Shown: positions 21,434 through 32,504 of the stretch, one piece after another
Numbering within the stretch: position 1 is the first letter of the stretch
How the letters are laid out: the number at the start of each line of letters is the position of its first letter
Notes under the pieces: model-generated
What the model saw: only the letters and a program-made list of their open reading frames with translations
What the model was told of the DNA's origin: nothing
Databases searched by the model: none
Made by a program: the position numbers and the translations under genes
Assembly (NCBI GenBank): GCA_039519185.1
Contig: CM076851.1
Span: 31,951,825 to 32,015,824, forward strand
Origin: Astragalus membranaceus
Lineage: Eukaryota; Streptophyta; Magnoliopsida; Fabales; Fabaceae
Length of the DNA stretch: 64,000 nt
Direction: 5' to 3'

Positions 21434-23203
21434 ATGTTGGTGGAAACGGAAATCATCTGTCAACAAAGTATTCCTGTGTTAGATGTCAAGTATCACCTTT
21501 GCGTTGCGCAAGAACACGCCGTTAAAGTTGAGGTTTCACCTACCTCTAACGCTGTTCCCATCTTTAAACAAGTTAGGGTTTCCTCTGAATCTATTTCAAC
21601 CGAATCGTCTCGCTTTGAATCGGTATGTTCACATCCCCTTTTTTCTTTTTGCGTTGATGTTTTAAATTGGATTAGTTTCGAAAATTGTTTTTTGGATTTT
21701 GATTTCTGTTTTTTGTTCGGTGAAAGAATTGAGAATTGGTCGGTTGTCTCTTGGGGGCTGGGTCGGTGGAATTTTGTTTTTTGGATGATTATGTATCGAT
21801 CCGTGTGGATGGATTTATTTGTGGATTAGGGTTAGTTGATTCTCAAATATGAATCAGATTTTATAAGTTTCCTGTGTCAGATTTTCAGAAGATTAAATTC
21901 TACTGTGTTTTGCAACTGGAATTTCGAATTAGGTGTTTCTATAGTTTGTTAATTCTTTTGTCTATAGATTTTGGTATCCCTATATTAAAAGGATTATAAA
22001 GAATAGATCCTGCTTAAACGTTTTCCTCTGGTTATAGCACTGGTAATTCCAGGTTCCAATTGATTCATGATGATAGGTCTTCTTAGTGAATGGAGCTTAG
22101 TGAATTTCTGTTGTTTGTTGATGTATTTCTTTAACAACCCCTTCCTATTCGGTGGATTGTTTTTGTGCTGATCTGCCTATTGTTTTGTTGTCTTATTATA
22201 GGCTGTGATGGGTTGCTCGGAGATGATTAAAGATTCAATTTTAGATACTCCTGTTGCAAGATTTACCCCAAATGTTCGTTCTGGTAGCTGGGTTGATATT
22301 GGACCGAGGGGATCAATGGACGACGAACACATTCAAATAGATGATCTAGCTGCTCACCTTGGATTTGTGTTTAAATACCCTATACCGAGTGCGTTTTATG
22401 CAGTTTTTGATGGGCATGGAGGGCCTGATGCAGCTGCGTTTGTTAAGCAGAATGCTATGAAGTTGTTTTTTGAAGATGCTAATATGCTGCAATCATATGA
22501 TACTGATGCACTGTTCTTTAAGAAGTTGGAGGATTCTCATCGGAGAGCTTTTATAGGTGCCGACCTTGCTTTGGCTGATGAACAGAGTATTAGTAGTTCT
22601 TGTGGGACAACAGCACTCACTGCCCTCATACTTGGAAGGCATTTGCTAGTTGCTAATGCTGGTGATTGTCGAGCAGTTCTTTGTAAGCGTGGAGTAGCTG
22701 TTGACATGTCTCAAGACCACAGACCAAGTTATTTACCTGAGCGCAAGAGAGTGGAGGAGTTGGGTGGTTATATTGATGATGGGTATCTCAATGGGTATCT
22801 TTCTGTCACTCGTGCTCTTGGAGATTGGGACTTAAAATTTCCACTTGGTTCTGCATCACCTCTCATTGCTGAGCCAGATGTTCAATTGGTTGCATTGACA
22901 GAGGAAGATGAGTTCTTGATCATTGGGTGTGATGGGATTTGGGATGTAATGTCAAGCCAGGATGCAGTTAGCCTTGTGCGGAGGGGATTAAGAAGGCATG
23001 ATGACCCACAACAATGTGCCAGAGAACTTGTCAAAGAAGCATTGCGCCTACACACATCAGATAATCTCACCGTAATTGTTATTTGCTTGTCCTCTGTTGA
23101 AAGCATTGTGGAATCATGTCCACCCCAAAGGCGAAGATTCAGAGCTTGCTCTCTGTCTGAAGAGGCCAGAAGCAGATTGAGGAGCTTGCTAGAAAGCAAT
23201 TGA
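21434..23203 (+). CDS. Protein phosphatase 2C, plant group-G-like (two exons, 396 aa)
   Basis: Exon 1 (21434-21622, 63 codons) joins exon 2 (22202-23203) across a GT...AG intron with frame preserved. It is a Mg/Mn-dependent Ser/Thr phosphatase. PP2C motifs in order are GSMDDEHIQIDDL, FYAVFDGHGGPDAA, SSSCGTTALTALI, VANAGDCRAVL, DHRPSYLPERKRVEELGG, GYLSVTRALGDWD, IIGCDGIWDVMSSQDA and SDNLTVIVI. The metal-binding Asp residues (DGHGG, CDGIWD, SDN) are all present. The N-terminal QQSIPVLDVKYHL and overall layout resemble Arabidopsis group G members such as PP2C49/PP2C27. Function in stress or ion signalling is inferred from that group. There is no signal peptide or membrane segment, so it is probably nuclear/cytosolic. 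It is intact, the only convincing host gene here. Confidence 0.95.
21623..22201 (+). other. PP2C intron
   Basis: The donor is TCG/GTATGTTC and the acceptor is CTTATTATAG/GCTGTG. The intron is T-rich (579 bp), as expected for plants. Removal joins Ser-63 to Ala-64 in frame. An alternative start at the exon-2 ATG (22208) would lose only the short N-terminal extension. Confidence 0.9.
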
Positions 23204-23480
23204 ATGTAAATACAGTTGTCATGATTCACTGTTGCTTTCATGCGAAAATTGATTCATGTTTTTAGGCTGTTGTAGACTTTAGAAAAAAGCAGCCAAAAGT
23301 TTTGTAGGGATGGGAGAGTACGATTGGTTTGGTGGGGCTTGGGTTGTTGAGATCTATTTAACTGAGGTGTTTTCTAGTTATTTTGCCTTTTTTTTAGTTA
23401 CAAATGTAACTAGCTAGTTTTGGCAGTAACTGTCGCGGATTTGATATCATTGTTACATGTGTAAATAAGAAATGATTTAG
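23204..23480 (+). terminator. PP2C 3' UTR
   Basis: T-rich sequence downstream of the stop with a GTAAATAAGAAATG motif near 23460 as a plausible near-upstream polyadenylation element. The cleavage site cannot be set from sequence alone. Confidence 0.45.
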
Positions 23481-23654
23481 ACTTCTCAGGCCTCGGCTAT
23501 ACTCGGTGGTTGCTACTAGCATTATATTCGTTTGGCAGTTCGTTACTTGTTAGTACTACTGAATTCATGTCTGGGATGGGAAAGTTGAGTGCACTTTTCA
23601 ACCACCCTGATCTAAATCCGTTTGAACCTTCGTTAATATTTATATGAACTGCAT

Positions 23655-24430
23655 TAGGGGTGGACAAAAATTATTACCCGCCCGAGACCCGATCTAACCG
23701 CAGTCAAAACTGCTTCAGCAGGCGGGTCAGTTTATTGTTCGGATGCTAAGTTGAAAAAAGTAGAGTCCAAATGGATAATGACAGTCGGTTTCGGATTTCA
23801 AGATCCCAACTCACTGATAATCGAGACCGACTGCTTGCAAGTTGATATGTTTTTTTGAAAGCTGATAGTGTATTATTATCTCATCTTCAACGTGTAACTA
23901 TAGCAAGCCTTTCCTTTACCTTTATCAATACCACTTTACTTTTATTGCAAAGCAACATTACATCTTGGCAGCAAACCTATTAGCATTCAGTTTTAGACTG
24001 TTTTTACTGACTTTAGACTTGATTTGTATTTATATTTTTGTAGTATTATATTACTAGTTTATTACTTGCACTCTAACCTTTAGTTTTTTTATAGTGACTT
24101 TATGGTGTTACAATCACCTACGGATACTTTCTTCTTCCCTGCATAGTTATCTCTATTATCGTCATTGCTAACCTCACTTAGATTTCAGAACACTGGTTTT
24201 TATTTCTGTCTTCTCATATACAGTTCTCCTTTTCTCTCATCCCTTGTTATTCTTCTATAATCCGAAAACCGCATTAACCCAACCGACTAACCCGCAACCT
24301 GTCAAACCCGCAACCGCCAGAACCGCTGCTATAATGGTCGGAAGTGGATGCCATTTTAAGTTGTTCGGTTTTCCTTGGTTCAATGATTTTCAAACCGAAT
24401 CCGGTCTATCCGACCGAATGTCCACCCCTA
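23655..24430. mobile_element. Non-autonomous hAT-type element (776 bp) downstream of PP2C, 8-bp TSD
   Basis: The ends are TAGGGGTGGACA and TGTCCACCCCTA, a perfect inverted repeat. The flanks are AACTGCAT at 23647-23654 and AACTGCAT at 24431-24438. The termini resemble those of 11838-12395. The interior is non-coding; the ORF at 24244-24471 spans the element border and is not a gene. Confidence 0.92.
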
Positions 24431-24864
24431 AACTGCATGACCTTAGATTAAAATTAAAATGTTATTTTTAATATAAAGTTCCGTAGTTGACTGTAGTTTT
24501 CTGCTTTTGATGATCTTTTGTCATCTATCCTGATTTTGAATTCCGGGTTTTCATGTGTTTTCGTCGAAGTCTATCAGGGGTCTTTTCTTTTTACTGTTTA
24601 GTACACAATTTTTTTTCAAACCCTTTTGAAATTAGGGGGTGTAGTAGATTAAGATAGGCTAAATTATAGTTTTGGTCCCTCTATTTTCAAAAATTCAGAC
24701 ATTTGGTCCCCCTATTTTAAAATTCAGACATTTAGTCCCCCAATTTTAAAAAACTCAGAATATTTAGTCCAAAGGGGGATTTTTCTTTTTTTTTTGCTGA
24801 GTTGGCCTTCTGATAAAAAAAATGTTGACGTGGCCCTTATTAAATGATGTGGTAGCTGACTCAA
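24431..24864. repeat. Spacer with 'TTTGGTCCCCCTATTTT' tandem repeat
   Basis: From about 24665 to 24775 a unit of about 34 bases recurs three times (TTTTGGTCCCTCTATTTT, TTTGGTCCCCCTATTTTAAA, TTTAGTCCCCCAATTTTAAA), followed by a poly-T run and a TGACGTGG segment. This is a widely dispersed plant repeat, probably the end of an inserted element that truncates the gypsy sequence after it. Confidence 0.6.
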
Positions 24865-25066
24865 TGACTATTTGTTTAAAGAAAAAAGGTTGTGTGCCAA
24901 AAAGATCCATTAGAGAACTCTTAGTCAAAGAGGCGCATGAAGGGGGTTTAATGGGACATTTTGGTGTACCTAAAACTTTGGAAATTTTGAAAGAACATTT
25001 TTATTGGCCTCACATGAAAGTTGATGTGCAAAAATATTGTGATAGATGCATTGTTTGCAAGAAGAC
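24850..25066 (+). pseudogene. Ty3-gypsy chromovirus integrase, zinc-finger part (left piece of a split gene)
   Basis: The residues RELLVKEAHEGGLMGHFG, then HFYWPHMKVDVQKYC and CIVCKK form the integrase H2C2 zinc-binding domain, with His-His-Cys-Cys all present. Upstream, a 2-base loss in a TG repeat near 24890 shifts frame, and earlier pol sequence is missing. At 25066 the gene is cut after the duplicated AAGAC by a solo LTR. The next codon continues at 44302, so the two pieces are one gene. The sequence type resembles CRM/Reina-like chromoviruses. Confidence 0.85.
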
Positions 25067-26868
25067 TGTCATACCCCAATTTTGTCCGCCTTCTTTTAGT
25101 CACTTGTTTTATTTAATTTGTATTTTGAGTAGTTAGAATAGCGTCTTTTTTCATTTTAAGCCAATTTCAATTATCCGTTCAATTAAGCCGAAATACCGTT
25201 ACTTAAGCTAGGCATGCGCGCGAATGATCGATCTTTTCGCGCATTCTTCAGTTTAATCTTGATATTTGGGCCTAGTTGAACCTAAGTGGGCTTATTTAAG
25301 TCGCTTTTCTCACTATTGGGCTTATCATTTTGATTTGGGCCTACAAACGTGGTTCCGATTCATTTTTTTAGTATTTATCGCTTAATGGGCCTATTTCTTC
25401 TATTTGGGTTTTATTCTAAACACTTTTGTTCAGTCGGGCCCATTTTTGTTTTGTGTTTGGCCCAACTTCTTAGTTCTTTTTTTTAGTATTCTTTATTTGC
25501 CTTTTTAATTTATTTTGAGTAGTTCATAGTCCAAAATGTCAAATATTTTTTTATTACAATTTAGGAGTGTTTAGAGTCCAAACTGTCCAAAAATACAAAA
25601 AAATACAAAAAAAAAATAAAGAAAACGAAAATTACAAAGAATATAAAAATAAATAATACAACTTCCATTTTGGCTAAAAGCAATAGTCCCTTTTATCAAT
25701 TCTATTTCTTTTTCACCAAAGAGTTTGCTGCTCCACTATGCACCAGCCTGCAAACATAAAGCAGAAAACAAACAAAAGGCATCAACTACCTCAGAAAAAG
25801 CAGAATCATGAAATAGGAAATGTGAAAGGGACATTTCAGGAACCAAGCTGGCATCATCAACAACAAAACAAAGTCAGAATCTCTCTATATAACAGGGAGG
25901 AGACAGAATCACATGGGGGGAACCACTTGCACACACAGACAGCAATATACACACAGTAACTGGGGCAACCATTTCACAAAAAAAAGTTGCACTTAAATCA
26001 GAGAAGAGAAGGGAACATAGGAGCTAGGAGAGGGTTTCGGTTAAGGGAGCACAGGGTTGAAAAAGTTTTTTTTTTCAGGTCAGTAGCCATTATAATTTTG
26101 TTTTTTTTCTTCACTGTTTAGAATATGAGCTTGCATTCTACAGTTTGTTATTAGATGCGAAAATGCTTTAAAATGCTGACTCGCAAATTCTGTTTGGATA
26201 ATCAGATTCTAGTCTTGTTTTAATTTATGAGTTTGCTTATGAAATGAATCCATAATTTGATGAAAATAGGATAGTTGGTCCAAAAATATATTGGTAATGG
26301 AAGATAGGTGAAATCAGAGGCAAGTCAATAAAATAAATAAATAAATCTTAGAAATAAAACAAAATTTTACAGAAAATTAATAGTAGAGCGACAGAGAGAA
26401 GGAGAAAAGGACCACACATCTACTCCGACCACCGTGTGTGGTGGTCGCCACCGTACCCTACTACGAACCGTGAGCCCCAACCACCGTGCTCCACCGTCAG
26501 TCACCCTCACTGCCACTGTCAAGCCTTCGCAAAAACCACCAAACCGAACCCTCTCAGCCACCCTTAGCCACCATCGCACACCACCGAGCCACCGCCAACA
26601 GCCACCCTCACGCCCCTCTCTCGCGCTGACCACCATGAACAGTCATCACCCACAGCGCCATAACCACCATCCACGAACGACCACTATCCACGAACAGCCA
26701 CCCCCCCTTTTCGCAAAACTACTCCATCTCCACCGTGAATCACCGAACGGCCATCTCCACCACCACACACCTTCTCCCTCTTCGCGGTGGCCTCATCAAA
26801 TCCACCATTTTCTCACCATTTTTTGTCATCGGCGGCGTTGAAGAGACGGAGGGTATTAGGGCGACGGG
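25067..26868 (+). mobile_element. Solo LTR of a Tat/Ogre-like lineage, left part
   Basis: It starts TGTCATACCCCAATTTTGTC immediately after AAGAC (25062-25066), and is broken at 26868 by the nested element; the right part is 42778-44301. A TATA-like CTCTATATAAC lies near 25879-25889. The GA/AC-rich stretch 26430-26840 gives long Pro/His/Thr ORFs on both strands that are composition artefacts. The joined length is about 3.3 kb, with AAGAC repeated at 44302-44306, so this is a solo LTR left by LTR-LTR recombination. Confidence 0.85.
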
Positions 26869-29794
26869 TGTCATACCCTAATTTTGTCCGGTTAATTTAA
26901 AGTTTATTAGAAAAAAAAAATCAAAATATTGTTTGTTGTGCATTTTGAGGCTTTAATCGTTAACGCGTGTCATTTAGTGCTCGTTAGCGATTTTGCGTCA
27001 TTTCTTATTATTAGTAGAACTTGTTTGTTTTTTTTATTGCAACAAAAAGAAATAAAAAAAATCTTTTTTAGTATTTAGTTTTAACTATTATTTTTGCTTC
27101 AAAAATATAAAATTACAATATATAAAAAAAATAGAAATAAATAAATAAAAACTAATTGTCATTGGATGCCTCGGTTACGAGTTGGAGTTTAAGGCCAATT
27201 TGCTTTCTACACTTCTCCCATTTTTGGCCAAAGAAGCACTAGTTTTACAAGCAAGCTGGGCAGCAAAGACACTGTTACAAGCAACAGGCCTCATTCACGC
27301 CACTACCACTATTTCATGCCACCATCAGTTCATCATGCCACCCAGCAGTGCTCAATACAAACTGGTTTCTCTACTTCCCTCTGACAGCTTTAAACCCATC
27401 ATATCTTTTGCATCCTTGGACAGCTGCATACGACAACAAAAACCAAGCAAACACACCAAGGCTCTCTATAAAAGAAGGGGGCGGAAACAGTAAGGGGGGT
27501 GGTGGACTGAAAACAGGAAACAGTAAAGGGGGGAGAGATACAAGTTTCAGAATATAAAAAATGGAGGGGGGAACAATTCTGGAAAGGGGGGGGGGGGAAC
27601 GAAAATTAAGAAAGAAAAGAGAACACAATGTAGAAAAAAAGAGAGAAACAGAGAGAATGGAATGGGAGATGAGAGCACAAAGATACAAAAATCAGAAACA
27701 AAAAAAAAGAGATAAGAAAAGAGGAGAGAGTACCTCTCATAACCACTACAACCACCACTCTCACCACCAAAACTTATCCCACACAACAACATAACAATCA
27801 CCAAACAACCACAACACCATTATCACCATCATAGAGAACCACCATAATCAACACCTTGTAAGGCCACCACCGCCGCAGTCTCCGGCGAGGAACACCACCA
27901 CCATCGTCGGAGGCACCCTCCTCCTCTTTCTCACTTTCGGTTTCTCTCTCTCTTTCTCTTTCTCTCTCTCTCTCTCGCGTTTTCTTCCTTTCTCTCTCTG
28001 CTGTGGAAAACTTTCTCTCTCTTCTTTCCATTGTTTTTGGTGCGGCGCTTTGAGATGGGAGTGTGAGATTAGGGTCCTGAAATGATTGTGGTTTCTTTTA
28101 TTTGTTTCAATATTTTGTTTTTGCATCAGTTTTATTTTTACACCCCTTATTTTAATGAGATCGCCTCCCGCTTTTTGTGTTTGTTCTTCTGTTTCATTTT
28201 TAGTGAGTGCTATTCGCACCACTGTTTCTAATCATACAACCCCTCTGTTTGTTTTTGTTTAATATTTCGGATGTATACCCGCACCTCCCTGCTTACTATC
28301 TCGCACCCTCCTCCTTCATCCATTTTTGATTTTTTTTTTCTTCACCCAAACACCATCAAATCCTCCATTTCTTTGGTTCCTACACTAGATCATCTTCTAC
28401 CATTCTATTCTCTTCGAGGTTCCATCATCAAATCTCCAAGGTCTAGCTATTTTGGAAGTTCAAGAGTAGATCCAAGTTTGTTCTTGAGCTCATTTCATAT
28501 CTTTCTTCATTTCTTTGTGAGATTTTGAGGTAAGCCTTGAATCTTTGCATCATCTTTAAATTTCTTGCATAAACTCTATTCTCCTCATCTCAACTCCTTC
28601 ATATTGTTGTTGTTGCTTTGAGGAGTCATCTCAAACACTTTGACAAGCACTTAGGGAGGCTTGAGTGTTTGAGGTGGCTCCCTGGCTTTGAAAGAGTTGT
28701 TCTTGTGTTTTCTCATATTTCCTTGCATATTCACTCTTGTTTGCATAATCTTTTGGTCAAATAAAACTCATTTTCCATGCCTATTAGCTTCGGCCAAGAA
28801 GGGGAAATTAGGGTTCTTATGTGTTCTTGCTTATTTCATGAGTTGTAATTGAATGATTGCTTGAAAGTTGTCATTTGATTGTGTTTGAGTAAATGCAAGC
28901 CGTGTGATTGTGTTGTTCATTTTTTACCATTTTACTTTACCACTTCATTAACTATTTACCAAAAACATAAAAAGATTTTACCATTTTACTTTTACCTCTT
29001 CATTAAGTTTTTACCAAGAGTTTTTACCATTTCATAAAACATAAAAACATTTCTACATTCATGCATCAAAACATTTTTTTTACCTCATTCATTAAAACAT
29101 TTTCATCTCATCTCATAAAACATTTTTACCTTCATTCAAAACATTTTACCATCTTGCATTCATGAGTTTTTACCCTATTGCATTAATAAGCTTTATGCGC
29201 ATACTTCAATAAAAACTAGGGTTTGGATTTGATCCTAATTGCTTGCCTTAAGAATTAGATTGATGATTGGCCAGAGGATTCACACTTGTGCACTTGTGCA
29301 CACTGATTTAAGTGTTGAGGATTCACCAAAGTGATTCAACATGCTTTGGTGTTCTGATTGTTAAGATGACTTGCTTGTTTAGGGTTTGCCAATGATCATG
29401 CTTGAGGCTACTCTTTTGAATTCATTTGTACCTATCACTTCCTTGTCTACTCTCATGTGGAATCATTAATACTTAGATAGGCTCATTCCTTACATTGCAT
29501 CTTCCACTAAATGCGCATTTAGATTCCCTTGCGTTTTGTAGAAATATCTGAGTATGGTTCTCGCCTAGCATTTTCCACTAGATGTGCATTTAGGTCCAAT
29601 CTTGCCTACTCTTATATTTTTGCTTAATGCCCAATTCAAGTTCCTTCTTTGCCTGTTTATGTGTTGTGGTCTAACATGTGTAGTCTAGGCTAATATTTGC
29701 TCAAGAATTCAAGTGAGATTGTTGCTTGCCTAAGGATTTGATTTGCATTCATTACTTTCTTTCCTAAATAGTTTAGCATGAAAATGGCGACTAG

Positions 29795-30557
29795 TGATAA
29801 TCACCCATAACCTTTGTTAGTTTGGTTGTCCTAAGAGCCTAAATTTCAAAAACAAAAAAGATGTTTTCATATGCATAAGCTACTAGTGATAATCACTCAT
29901 AACCCTTGTTAGTTTGATTATCATGAATGCTTTCAATTTCAAAAGATATTTTCCTAAGCATCAAAAGTCAAGGCAAGTTTTAAAAATGATCACCCATAAC
30001 CTTTGTTAGTTTGATCATTATGAACGCCCTTCACTTTTCAAAACCAAAGCAAAAAGACTTCCATTTTCAAGGCTCGTTAGAACTACGTCGCTTTGATTCC
30101 CTTTTGGGATACGTAAGAGCGAGTCACATTCTCGTCAAGCGCAATCATACAAAGTTTAGCATTTGCATAACAAAAATAAAGGAGTTATTTTCATAACAAA
30201 AAAGAATCACTTTTGCAAACCAAGATCATTTTCAGAACGAAGACATTTTCCTTTCTAAAAACATTTTCAACCCATCGTCGCTAGTGGCTAATCATAACCT
30301 TTGTTCGTCTAGCCATTGGTGGCGATGACTTTTTCCCAAAAGAACAACAAGCGATGATCACCCATAACTGTTGTTAGTTTGATCATTCGTGCCAATCAAT
30401 CTCTTTCGAAAACCCCTTTCTAAAGAACAAATAAAAATGAGTCGCTACTAATAGTCAATCAGAGCCTTTGTTCGTCTGACTGGCGGTAGTGACTCTCATT
30501 TTCAAGAGTACTTAGCGGTGGTTACCCATAACCTTGGTTAGTTTAATCATTCACTAA
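29795..30557 (+). other. Array of seven hairpins with a conserved 19-nt loop (5' LTR)
   Basis: Hairpins lie at 29795-29831, 29887-29923, 29985-30019, 30274-30326, 30353-30387, 30439-30495 and 30512-30557. Every loop is 19 nt: five are CCCATAACCTTTGTTAGTT or close variants, two are ATCATAACCTTTGTTCGTC and ATCAGAGCCTTTGTTCGTC. Stems differ in sequence: TGATAATCA/TGATTATCA, AATGATCA/TGATCATT, a 17-bp stem at 30274-30290/30310-30326 with four G-U pairs, and a 19-position stem at 30439-30457/30477-30495 with two mismatches and three G-U pairs. The array is downstream of the TATA box and so in the transcript. Confidence 0.85.
30071..30142 (+). repeat. 'AACTACGT ... GGGATACGTA' structured repeat, copy 1
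   Basis: The copy contains AACTACGTCGCTTTGATTCC, a TTTT turn, GGGATACGTAAGAGCGAG and CGTCAAGCG. Related copies are at 30623-30696, 32194-32266 (in the interior, not in the LTR), 41801-41870, about 42352-42420 and 43868-43944. ATTCCC can pair with GGGAT, and TCGCT with AGCGA further out. Confidence 0.75.
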
Positions 30558-30622
30558 ATGCTCGTCCTATTTCGAAAACTCACTAAAAAGATAAAAGACA
30601 AAAACCCTTTTTCAGGACAAAG

Positions 30623-30696
30623 AAGAACTACGTAGCTTTGAGTTCTCCATCGCACCGGGAGATACGTAGGAGCGGGCCATGTCCCGTCAAGCGTTC
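30623..30696 (+). repeat. 'AACTACGT ... GGGATACGTA' structured repeat, copy 2
   Basis: Contains GAACTACGTAGCTTTGAGTT, then TCTCC paired to GGAGA, ATACGTAGGAGCGGG and CCCGTCAAGCG. It lies between the hairpin array and the LTR end. Confidence 0.75.
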
Positions 30697-32193
30697 TTTT
30701 CTAAAAACCCATTTTTCCCTCTTTTTTCCTAATAAATAAAGATTTTCACTAAGACTTTTTTCAGTAAGAAGTAGAGAGGCAAAATTAAGTATTTTCAAGT
30801 GAACACACTAAAACCACACATTTAATTAAAGGTTCCCTCTCAGTAGAGAGGACGTGTGGGGTGCTAACACCTTCCCCGCGCGTAACCGACCCCCGAACCC
30901 TATTCTCTAGTTTCGCAAGACCAATCGCTTTCCAAAAAAGGTTTTCCTAATATTTTCCTTAATAAATATTGGTGGCGGCTTCATTGTCTTAGGAAAAGTT
31001 GTAAACGAGGAAAGCTCTCCCTCGGGGACTTTTTCGGGCGCAACACCTGGCGACTCCACTGGGGGCTAAAAATCATTTTTTTCAAAAGTGGGTCAAGCCT
31101 AATTAATTAAGTGTGTGGTTTGTGTGATTGATTTGAACATCTTGCTTTGCCTCTATTCTTCTTCTTTTTCATAAGCATGTTGCATCCATATGCATTCTTC
31201 TTCTATGTTTGCTTTTGTTTAAAATAATAGATAGTTACTTCTTTGATGCTTAGTTCCCTCATGCATATTTTCCCTCTCTTGTCATGTCCCCTTCTTCTTT
31301 GCTCCATTTCTTGAGGTAAGTAGTGCATTGTTGTTGGCACCCTAGATTAGTTGTATTTGATTGGTATTGAACCCTAGGGTAGACGACATGTTATTGCTTT
31401 CTATTGTCTGGACTGTTCTGGATTTTCATTTGCAGGTAGGGTAGTTTTTTAAGGAAATGCCCTTCGCACACACACACTTGTACCTTGAGGCTATATGATT
31501 AGAGAAAGAGACCATAACCCAGGTCCGTTAGGATACCTTAGGATGAGGGGATTCGAGTAGTGGGAGCCCATCAGGACCTTTGTCCGTTTGGCTACTCACG
31601 AAAGTTTCAATCAGAGTCGTGCTCTTTTATGATGCTTCGTATCTAGCAGTTTGCTGCATTTACGAGGATTTTCATGAGAGGGACTATGGCTCTGATGACC
31701 TTTGTGAGGGTGTGAATAGAGCTACATGAGAAGATTATCCCTAAAACACCTTAGATCATAGGTGCTACCCCCTTTTAGGTCACAAGGGCTTTCCAAATTG
31801 TGTGCTGCATCGTTGCATTCACTTCAATCAATTTTTCCTTCAGAATTTTCGAAAATCAAAAAAGATATGCTTTTCCTTTTCGCCTATATGAGGTGGCATA
31901 TAGTGTGAAAATTTTCAAATCACCACCTGTAAATATCCTCTTTCTGCAAAAACACACAAAAAAAGCATCATTGCATCATTGCATCACTGCATTATCGCAT
32001 CATTTGCATTGCATAAAATTCCAATTTTGAAAAAAACCATTCATCTTGCATTCTCTTTCATTACATAAAGATAAAACAAAAAACAATTATCATCTGCATA
32101 GTATAAGCATTTCATTTGTAATCATGCAAAAAAAATCCTCGTCGAGTTCATCCAAGACGAGGCATTCATGCATAAGCATTATTTCAAAAAGAC

Positions 32194-32266
32194 ACAGTAG
32201 AACTACGTAAGCTTTGATTCCTCATTACGATGGGGATACGTAGGAGCGGGTCATACCCCGTCAAGC
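32194..32266 (+). repeat. 'AACTACGT ... GGGATACGTA' structured repeat inside the element interior
   Basis: Contains GTAGAACTACGTAAGCTTTG, ATTCCTCAT pairing imperfectly with ATGGGGAT, ATACGTAGGAGCGGGTC and CCCGTCAAGC. Being outside the LTR shows that the module is used more than once in one RNA. Confidence 0.75.
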
Positions 32267-32455
32267 ACATTTTTCTAAAACCTTTTTCCAATAAATCATT
32301 TGCATCTCCAAATAATTTTCAAAATCATGTTCCAAAACTAAAAATCAAAAAAAATGAAAAGTTTCCAATGCATGCATCTTCTATAAACAAAGAAAAAATA
32401 GAAAAGCTCTTCATGTAAAAGCTCAATGAGTAAAAGTGCACCTTCGAATGACGAA

Positions 32456-32504
32456 GGGTAATATCTCAAATTTGTTTGTGCACTACAAATTTGAGATGTT
32501 ACTC
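32456..32504 (+). other. Long hairpin, 19-bp stem, 11-nt loop
   Basis: GGGTAATATCTCAAATTTG (32456-32474) pairs with CAAATTTGAGATGTTACTC (32486-32504) at all 19 positions, two of them G-U, around TTTGTGCACTA. It is directly followed by ACGGTATCGGGGCACTTTGA. It is not in a coding region. Confidence 0.85.

Larger units (their letters stand above)
26869..31045 (+). repeat. 5' LTR of the LARD-like element
   Basis: Starts TGTCATACCCTAATTTTGTC and ends TTTTTCGGGCGCAACA. The TATA box TATAAAAG is at 27467-27474, so U3 is only about 0.6 kb and more than 3 kb lies downstream as R-U5. GA- and CT-rich tracts at 27480-28030 produce artefact ORFs. The hairpin array occupies 29795-30557. Confidence 0.93.

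Noticed and set aside
26367..26841. Overlapping ORFs of 89 and 135 codons
   Set aside because: His/Pro/Thr-rich and Arg/Trp/Gly-rich translations of CCACC-rich DNA within the solo LTR U3/R region; no conserved feature.
27182..28222. Several ORFs in the LARD LTR (repeated at 38910-39853)
   Set aside because: They fall in repeated GA/CT tracts, differ in frame between the two LTRs, and encode simple-sequence peptides.
29780..30560. CRISPR-like array (regular repeats with variable parts)
   Set aside because: Plant LTR context; spacing is irregular and the 'variable' parts are paired stems, not spacers.
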